Source: Micromonospora trifolii
GTDB taxonomy: Bacteria > Actinomycetota > Actinomycetes > Mycobacteriales > Micromonosporaceae
Reading direction: 5' to 3'
Length of the DNA stretch: 64,000 bases
Assembly: GCF_022229005.1 (NCBI RefSeq)
Contig: NZ_JAKKFD010000001.1
Location: 62,001 to 126,000, forward strand
Shown here: positions 58,750-64,000 of the stretch, piece after piece
Position numbering within the stretch: the stretch's first letter is position 1
How the letters are laid out: each line of letters begins with the position of its first letter
Notes under the pieces: model-generated
What the model saw: only the letters and a program-made list of their open reading frames with translations
Database searches by the model: none
What the model was told of the DNA's origin: nothing
Program-made: the position numbers and the translations under genes

Positions 58750-61364
58750 CGTGATGATCCTTCTTCGTTCCGGTGGTCGGGGCTGACTTCGCGGAGAGCG
58801 CGGGCGACGCCCGCCTCGAACTCGCTGATGAGGTCGCGGACCTCGGCCGGGTCACCGAGGTGGGTGCTGAGCGGTTGGCAGACCGGGATGGCGGTGAGGT
58901 TCGCTCCCGGCACCCGTCGACTCAACCGGGGTCGCTCCGGGGCGGCATCGGTCGAGCCACCACCACGCGGCACCGTGGGGCCGGCGCCTCCCGGGGTGCT
59001 GGGCAGGTCGACGGTCGTGCCCAAGTCCACCATGGCCGCCCCGGCGCCAGCCGTCGGGTCGCCGGCCGTCCGCGCCGACGCGGCGTCGAGGCCCGGCGTC
59101 ACGTGCGACTCGGCGCGGCGTACACCGGCTTGGAAGGCCTCGACCAGCGCGCGGGCGGCGGCGGGGTCCGCGCCGGTGGCGTCCACCGGCCGGCTCGTCG
59201 CGGCGGTGGCGTGCAGCGTCGCCCCGGGCACCCGCTGCCGCACCCGTGGCCCGCCCGGCTTGCCCGCCGGTTCCGGGCTCTGGGGCTCGGGAACGGCCTG
59301 CTCCGGCTGGCCCTGACCGAACGCGTTCCAGGAAGGGCCGGCGTCGAGGCTGCGGTTGGCCCGGCTCAGCAGGTCGGAGTCGAAGCGGGCCGGCACGGCG
59401 ACGGCCACCGCGCTGGGTCGCGCGTCCTGCTCGGGGTCGAGCGTCGCCGTCGTACGCCGGCCCCGATCGGGCACCGCGGCGCGGGCCACGGCGGCCCCGG
59501 CCCGGTCGGCGCGGCGCAGCACCAGCGACGTCGACGGGATCTCCAGTTGTGCGGTCACCCCACCGCCGCCGGTGGCGGCCAGGGCGGCCTGCCAGCCGTG
59601 CCGACGGGCCAGCCGGCCCACAACGAAGAGACCGAGCACCTCGGTCGGGGCCAGGTCGAGCCGTTCCCGGCGGGTGAACCGGGCGTTCTCCTCGGCCAGT
59701 CGTTGCTCGCTCATGCCGATGCCGTGGTCCACCACTGTCAGTCGTGCACCGAGGCCGGACGTCTCGGCGGCCACCAGCACCCGGGTGTGCGGCGGGGAGA
59801 AGACTGTGGCGTTCTCCATCAGCTCGGCCAGCGCCAGGACGAGGTCACCGACCACCGCCGGCGCGGCCGAGACGCCCGCCGGCACCTGCACCTCCACCCG
59901 GGTGTAGTCCTCGATCTCACCGAGCGCCAACCGGACCACGTCCGCCAACGGCACCGGCGCTGTGTGCGCGTCGGCCCCGGCCGAGCCGGAGAGCACCACG
60001 AGGCTGCCGGCGTTGCGCCGCAACCGGCTGGAGATGTGGTCGAGTCGGTACAGGTGCTCCAGGCGGCCCGGGTCGGCCTCCTGCTGCTCCAGCCGGTCGA
60101 TCAGCGCGATCTGCCGACCCACCAGGTTCTGGGTACGCCGGCCGACGTGGCCGAACATCTGCGCCACGTTGCGCCGGCCGGCGACCTGCCGCTCGACCAG
60201 TTGGGCAGCGGTGTTCTGCACCCGGTCGAAGGCCCGCGCCAGGTCGCCGATCTCGTCGTTGGCCCCGACGTCCACCGGCTCCAGCCGGACCGCTTGAGGT
60301 CTCTCCGCCTCGTCGTCGGTGACCCGGACCAGCTCCGCCTCGGCGACCCGGGCGACCCGGTCGGCCGAGCGGGTGAGTCGGGTCAGCGGTCGGGCCACAG
60401 TCCGCGCGACCGCCACGCTGAGCAGCACCACCAGCGTCAGGATCAACGCCGTCGCCGCACCGACCAGGTACGCGGCGGTCAGCGCGCGCCGCTGCTCGGC
60501 CGTCACCGCGGCGAGCACGTCGGCGACCAGCTTCTTCTCGACGAACTGACCGAGCCGGATCATCGTGCGGACGGCCGGGAAGAGCGCCTCGATCGTCACG
60601 TCGCGGACCGCGGCGGCCGGGTCCCGGGCGCTTCTGATCAGGAAGTCGGGCTGGGTACGCGCGGCCACGGCGGCGTCGTTGAGCTGGGCCACAGTGAGCT
60701 GCTCGGGCGTGATCAGGCTGCGGAAGCGCGAGTTGTCGACCATCAGCGCGGCGATGCATGCCACGTACCCGGCGGTGGTGTCCGGAGTGCCGATCGCCTT
60801 GACCAGCAGGCTCAGGGTGGCGCAGGTGCCCAGGCCCTCGTCGGCGCGGAGCAGCCCGTCGAGGGCGAGCACCTGACGGCCCGGCAACGTGTCGGTGTCC
60901 ACCCCGACCATCAGCCGCAGGGACTCGATGATCCCTTTGTTGACCGGACCGAACGCGTCCATCACCTGACCTGGATTGGCGGCCCGGACCAGGACTGCCG
61001 TGCGCAGGTCGATGAGGCTGGACACGCGGTCGAGGGCGCTGTCGACCTGGTCGGTCAGCGCGTCGCTCCGCGCCGCCCGGAGGTCGGCCACCCGGTCGTC
61101 CACGTCGGCGGACTTGCGGACCAGCTCGCTGCGTTCGACCCGGCCGAGCAGGAAGCCGACGGAGAGGATGCGTTCCTGCTGAAGGTCCTGGACCAGGCTG
61201 CCGACCCGGCTGGCGAGCCGGACCCGCTCGGCGGTGTCGCCGGCGCGCTGTGCCGCGGCGACCCGGTCGAGCATCACCGGCACGGCCAGGCCGACCATGC
61301 TGAGCAGCGGAATCACCACGAGCAGCGCGAGCTTGCCGCGGATCCGGAGCCTACCGAGCAGCAT
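58746..61364 (-). CDS. cvnA: Nitrate/nitrite-sensor-type histidine kinase of a conservon (CvnA type)
   Basis: 872-aa membrane sensor kinase. TM1 is about residues 14-33 (LALLVVIPLLSMVGLAVPVM). The outer NIT-type domain is about 34-300 (LQQERILSVGFLLG). TM2 is about 305-325 (AAYLVGAATALILTLVVLLSVAVA). HAMP (ARPLTRLTRSADRVA) comes next, then a dimerisation region with LYRLDHISSRLRRNAGSLVVLSG, whose LDH is the probable phospho-His. The ATPase has ALAELMENATVFSPP (N box), VVDHGIGMSEQRL (G1) and GLFVVGRLARRHGWQAAL. The C-terminal ~270 residues are disordered and Pro-rich. ATG 61364 lies behind GGGGAGCG. Phosphotransfer has not been demonstrated in many conservon kinases; here key ATPase residues look intact. 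Confidence 0.93.
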   Translation of the reverse strand: MLLGRLRIRGKLALLVVIPLLSMVGLAVPVMLDRVAAAQRAGDTAERVRLASRVGSLVQDLQQERILSVGFLLGRVERSELVRKSADVDDRVADLRAARSDALTDQVDSALDRVSSLIDLRTAVLVRAANPGQVMDAFGPVNKGIIESLRLMVGVDTDTLPGRQVLALDGLLRADEGLGTCATLSLLVKAIGTPDTTAGYVACIAALMVDNSRFRSLITPEQLTVAQLNDAAVAARTQPDFLIRSARDPAAAVRDVTIEALFPAVRTMIRLGQFVEKKLVADVLAAVTAEQRRALTAAYLVGAATALILTLVVLLSVAVARTVARPLTRLTRSADRVARVAEAELVRVTDDEAERPQAVRLEPVDVGANDEIGDLARAFDRVQNTAAQLVERQVAGRRNVAQMFGHVGRRTQNLVGRQIALIDRLEQQEADPGRLEHLYRLDHISSRLRRNAGSLVVLSGSAGADAHTAPVPLADVVRLALGEIEDYTRVEVQVPAGVSAAPAVVGDLVLALAELMENATVFSPPHTRVLVAAETSGLGARLTVVDHGIGMSEQRLAEENARFTRRERLDLAPTEVLGLFVVGRLARRHGWQAALAATGGGGVTAQLEIPSTSLVLRRADRAGAAVARAAVPDRGRRTTATLDPEQDARPSAVAVAVPARFDSDLLSRANRSLDAGPSWNAFGQGQPEQAVPEPQSPEPAGKPGGPRVRQRVPGATLHATAATSRPVDATGADPAAARALVEAFQAGVRRAESHVTPGLDAASARTAGDPTAGAGAAMVDLGTTVDLPSTPGGAGPTVPRGGGSTDAAPERPRLSRRVPGANLTAIPVCQPLSTHLGDPAEVRDLISEFEAGVARALREVSPDHRNEEGSSR

Positions 61365-62529
61365 CGAACGCTCCCCAATGCGCGGTCTCCGGGTCGCGGG
61401 CCGCGCCGGCCGGTTGCAGCGCACGCGCCTCGTCGGCGGGCGGTTGCCACGGGTCGCGGTGTGGCGGGGTGTCGGGGCTCTCCGCGTGGGTGGCGGCCAG
61501 GGCGGCCCGACGCTGGGCCCGGCGACCGGCGGCGACCAGCAAGGCGGCGAGCCAGCCCAGCAGCAGGACGGCGACGACACCCGCCCCGGCGGTCAGCCAG
61601 CGGTCCCGGTTGAGCCGGTCGATGCGCTCGGCCAGCAGCGCGTCCAGCTCGGTGAGGATGACCGGCTGAAGTTGGCGGGCCGAGCGGTGCGAGTTGAGCG
61701 CTGCGGCACTCAACTGGCCCGGGTTGACCACGCCGGTGTCCTTGCCCGGCACGGAGTACGCGGCAAGCGCCTCCACCGAACGCTGGTAGGTGTCCAGCGG
61801 GGTCAGCACGTTGGCACCGAGGTCGGTGCTCTCCGAACCGTCCACGGCCGAGCGAAGGTTGTCGACGAGGTCGGCGGCGGGTGCCAGGGCGGACACCCGC
61901 AGGCCGGTCAGCTCCAGCAGGCCGCGCGGTTGCTCGGCGGCCGGCCGGCGGGAGACCAGCGTGGCGAGGTCGGCCAGCCGGCCGGCAGCGACCACCGCCT
62001 CGGGCAGTTCCTGGCCGGCGCTGTCCTGGAGGAAGAACGAGTCGGCCTCGGGGTCGCGGACCAGCCCGGAGCTCTCCCGGACCTTCCGGTGCAGGGCCAG
62101 CAGCAGGTCGGAGGCCTCACCGTAAGCGGTGAAGGCGGCTTCGGGGTCGGTGGCGCCCCGGCCGCGCAGCGCCTCCAGCTTGGCCCGTACGCCGGCCCAG
62201 CGTTCCTGGCTGAGCAGCTCCCCGCCGATGCGGGCGTCCACAGCGGCGACCTCCTCGACTGCCCCGTTCAACGCCTCCCGGGCCACGGGGCGCCCGTTGA
62301 CAGCGTTGGACTGGGCCTCCACGAGGGCGTCGGTGACCGCCGCGAGTGCGGTGAGGTACTGCACGCCGAGCCGTTCCCGGGTGGTGAGGTCCCGGTCGTC
62401 GGTGACCTGCCGCCAGTTCGACGTGACGAGCAGGCCCAACGGTGCCAGCAGTGCTCCGATGAGCAGCAGAGGCAGTAGCCGGCCCAGCGTGGACGGCCGT
62501 CGACGGGCCCGTGGCGCGGGGACTGTCAT
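61351..62529 (-). CDS. Membrane protein with extracellular sensor-like domain, first gene of the conservon operon
   Basis: 392-aa protein, ATG 62529 behind GGAGGAG. TM1 is about residues 15-35 (LGRLLPLLLIGALLAPLGLL). An outer helical domain (about 38-275) has long amphipathic stretches (TTRERLGVQYLTALAAVTDALVEAQ, VREALNGAVEEVAAVDARI) similar to the NIT-type sensor helices of the kinase downstream. TM2 is about 289-312 (GVVAVLLLGWLAALLVAAGR). The tail is inside. It overlaps the kinase start by 14 nt. It looks like the membrane/sensor half of such a kinase without the ATPase and could pair with or modulate that kinase. Not a known cvn gene product. Confidence 0.75.
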   Translation of the reverse strand: MTVPAPRARRRPSTLGRLLPLLLIGALLAPLGLLVTSNWRQVTDDRDLTTRERLGVQYLTALAAVTDALVEAQSNAVNGRPVAREALNGAVEEVAAVDARIGGELLSQERWAGVRAKLEALRGRGATDPEAAFTAYGEASDLLLALHRKVRESSGLVRDPEADSFFLQDSAGQELPEAVVAAGRLADLATLVSRRPAAEQPRGLLELTGLRVSALAPAADLVDNLRSAVDGSESTDLGANVLTPLDTYQRSVEALAAYSVPGKDTGVVNPGQLSAAALNSHRSARQLQPVILTELDALLAERIDRLNRDRWLTAGAGVVAVLLLGWLAALLVAAGRRAQRRAALAATHAESPDTPPHRDPWQPPADEARALQPAGAARDPETAHWGAFDAAR

Positions 62530-62901
62530 GTATGTCTCCTCCGGCGTGGGGCGCTGATCGGCGCGGCGTCGGGCTAGCCGACAAGTCCCGTGCACCGGAC
62601 CGGAAAACTAATCGAACCCTCGCCTGGTCAGACCTCACTCGGGGAGTCAGGTTCGCGTCACTTCGAGCCATGTCACCATTTGTCCGCGTTACCGGCACGC
62701 TCTGTGTCATCTGTGGGTGTGACATGGAGGGATCGGGGTGGATATCCGCGGAAGATCGGAATTCACGGGATCCGAACTCAACTCACTGTGCCGCGTCGGA
62801 CGGTGCGCGCTCGCACCCGACCGCGCACCGATCGGGGCAACCGGACGAACGTACGGCGGATCTCAGCCAACGCTCAGGCTGCGGGCCGTACCGTGTGCCG
62901 C
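62530..62901. other. Divergent promoter region, no gene seen
   Basis: 372 bp between the conservon operon (minus) and the hydrolase gene (plus). Open frames in it are short and without convincing codon bias. It is AT-richer than its surroundings, especially 62590-62790. TGTCA (62705-62709) and TGACA (62720-62724) form an imperfect-spaced inverted repeat with 10 bp between them, which might be an operator. Nothing else is clear. Confidence 0.5.
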
Positions 62902-64000
62902 ATGACATCGCCGTCGCCGGCCGCGTGGTTCCGGCGTGCCCTGCCCACCCGCCGCCGGGCGACCGCCGCCGCTGTGGTCGTCGTGCTGTTGGCCGCCGCC
63001 GTGACCTGGGCGGTGTGGCCACAGGGGCCGGGCGTACGCACCGAGAGCGCGATGCTCACCGTCCGGTCCGGACCGTCCGGCGACCAACCGGTGAACCTGG
63101 ACACCACCCTCTACCTGCCGGACGACGCCTCGTCCGGTCGGAAGGTGCCGGCGGTGCTGCTGGCGCACGGGTTCGGCGGCACGAAGGAGTCGGTGCGCTC
63201 CGACGCGGAGGAGTTCGCCGGGCGCGGCTACGCGGTGCTCACCTGGACCGCGCGGGGCTTCGGTCGCAGCGGCGGTGAGATCCACCTGGACAACCCGGAG
63301 TACGAGGTACGCGACGCTGAGCGGCTGCTGGACTGGCTGGCCGCGCGGCCGGAGGTGCGCACCGACGCCGCCGGCGACCCGAAGGTCGGCGTGGTCGGCG
63401 GCTCGTACGGCGGTGGGTTGGCGTTGCTGCTGGCCGCCCAGGACCGTCGGGTCGACGCGATCGTGCCCATGATCACGTGGAACGACCTGTCCCGCGCCTT
63501 CCTGCCGGAGAGCACCGGCGGCGCGCCGACCGAGGGCGTGTTCAAGAAGGGCTGGGCCGGTCTCTTCTTCGGCGGGGGCGGCAGCGTGGGCTCCGGCCCG
63601 GCCGGGCTCTCCGGCGCGACCGCCGCCCAGCCGCAGGGCGCACCGGCGTCCGCCGGCCCGCCCAGCCCCGGGCCGGGCGCCGGTCCCGGCACCGGTAGCG
63701 GTGGCGCTCCGACCGGTGCCGCCGACCCGTCCTGCGGTCGCTTCGCCGCCGACGTCTGCGCCGCGTACCTCCGGATCGCCACCACCGGCCGCGCCGACCA
63801 GGCCGCCGTGGACCTGCTGCGCCGCTCCAGCCCGGCCGGTGTACTGGACCGGATCAAGGCGCCGACCCTGCTGGTGCAGGGCGAGGCGGACACCCTCTTC
63901 CCGCTCGGTGAGGCGGACGCGAACGCGCGCGGCATCGCCGCCACCGGCACCCCGGTACGGGTCGCCTGGTTCACCGGCGGGCACGACGGTGGCAGTGGAC
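62902..64000 (+). CDS. Membrane-anchored alpha/beta hydrolase (CocE/X-Pro dipeptidyl-peptidase-like), 3'-truncated by window edge
   Basis: The first 366 codons of a gene that continues past the window. ATG 62902. After a basic start (AWFRRALPTRRRAT) lies one membrane segment (AAAVVVVLLAAAVTWAVW, about residues 24-41). The alpha/beta fold begins near YLPDDASSGRKVPAVLLAHGFGG cut by the strand-1 loop; the oxyanion region is LAHGFGGTKE, the nucleophile elbow GGSYGGG (about 166-172, Ser in GxSxGG). The acid is likely in LVQGEADTLFP (about 327-337) and the His in GGHDGG (about 358-363). A Gly/Pro-rich insertion of about 50 residues (about 230-280) interrupts the fold before the cap. Related proteins are peptidases or esterases acting on the cell surface. 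Confidence 0.85.
   Translation, partial: MTSPSPAAWFRRALPTRRRATAAAVVVVLLAAAVTWAVWPQGPGVRTESAMLTVRSGPSGDQPVNLDTTLYLPDDASSGRKVPAVLLAHGFGGTKESVRSDAEEFAGRGYAVLTWTARGFGRSGGEIHLDNPEYEVRDAERLLDWLAARPEVRTDAAGDPKVGVVGGSYGGGLALLLAAQDRRVDAIVPMITWNDLSRAFLPESTGGAPTEGVFKKGWAGLFFGGGGSVGSGPAGLSGATAAQPQGAPASAGPPSPGPGAGPGTGSGGAPTGAADPSCGRFAADVCAAYLRIATTGRADQAAVDLLRRSSPAGVLDRIKAPTLLVQGEADTLFPLGEADANARGIAATGTPVRVAWFTGGHDGGSG

Noticed and set aside
62511-63278. 255-aa plus-strand gene over the conservon promoter
   Set aside because: Its second half is a wrong-frame reading of the alpha/beta hydrolase gene that starts at 62902, and its first half has no coding features.

Overview
This window is high-GC DNA (about 70% or more by eye) with frequent GTG starts, 4-nt GTGA/ATGA gene overlaps, strong GGAGG-type ribosome binding sites and typical actinomycete families: DUF3263, DUF4032, a cvnABCD conservon, a BTAD regulator, MsiK and an emfourin-type protein. 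It fits a chromosomal segment from a filamentous actinobacterium, most likely Micromonosporaceae (Micromonospora-like). That genus guess is inferred from gene content, not from a marker gene.

Layout. 1-5400: end of a DUF559-type gene, two consensus DnaA boxes, an IclR regulator divergent from cysS-rlmB, the sugar-ABC ATPase gene msiK with a palindromic operator, and tRNA-Thr(TGU). 5400-9150: small accessory genes, an AraC-type regulator with a frameshifted VOC gene, a DUF998 membrane protein and a histidine phosphatase. 9130-12230: an emfourin-like lipoprotein divergent from a secreted M4 metalloprotease, probably an inhibitor/protease pair. 12400-22250: enoyl-CoA hydratase, Ser/Thr kinase, HNH endonuclease preceded by a possible leader ORF and terminator, a CrtU-like FAD oxidoreductase, an MSMEG_6728-family protein and a K+-channel-like RCK protein without the usual filter.

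22358-35018: the standout region. A 3875-aa secreted RHS polymorphic toxin carries DNRLRE, three LamG-like insertions, FG-GAP repeats, YD repeats, an RHS core, a Hint autoprotease and a C-terminal HNH/GH-E-like nuclease tip. A SUFU-family immunity gene starts 9 nt after it, and a decayed GNAT (TacT-like) gene follows. Base composition drops at the tip/immunity junction, as expected for exchangeable toxin cassettes.

35051-43053: BTAD (SARP/AfsR-like) regulator with a DrrAB-like exporter, an APC permease, a PAP2 phosphatase and a DUF4032 protein. 43184-47177: amino-sugar catabolic operon (SIS isomerase/deaminase-like, ROK kinase, NagA) divergent from a DeoR regulator, with repeated TTTTGCGC sites between them. 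47299-54178: an ABC transporter with tandem upstream palindromes, DUF3263, an envelope-stress-like trio (helical protein, holin-like, DUF3618), a PP2C-like protein, GNAT and a secreted beta-propeller. 54272-62529: a conservon (sensor kinase, roadblock, DUF742, MglA-like GTPase) extended at the front by a membrane protein and at the back by a 166-aa protein and a two-domain Cdc48-like AAA+ ATPase. The window ends inside an alpha/beta hydrolase gene.
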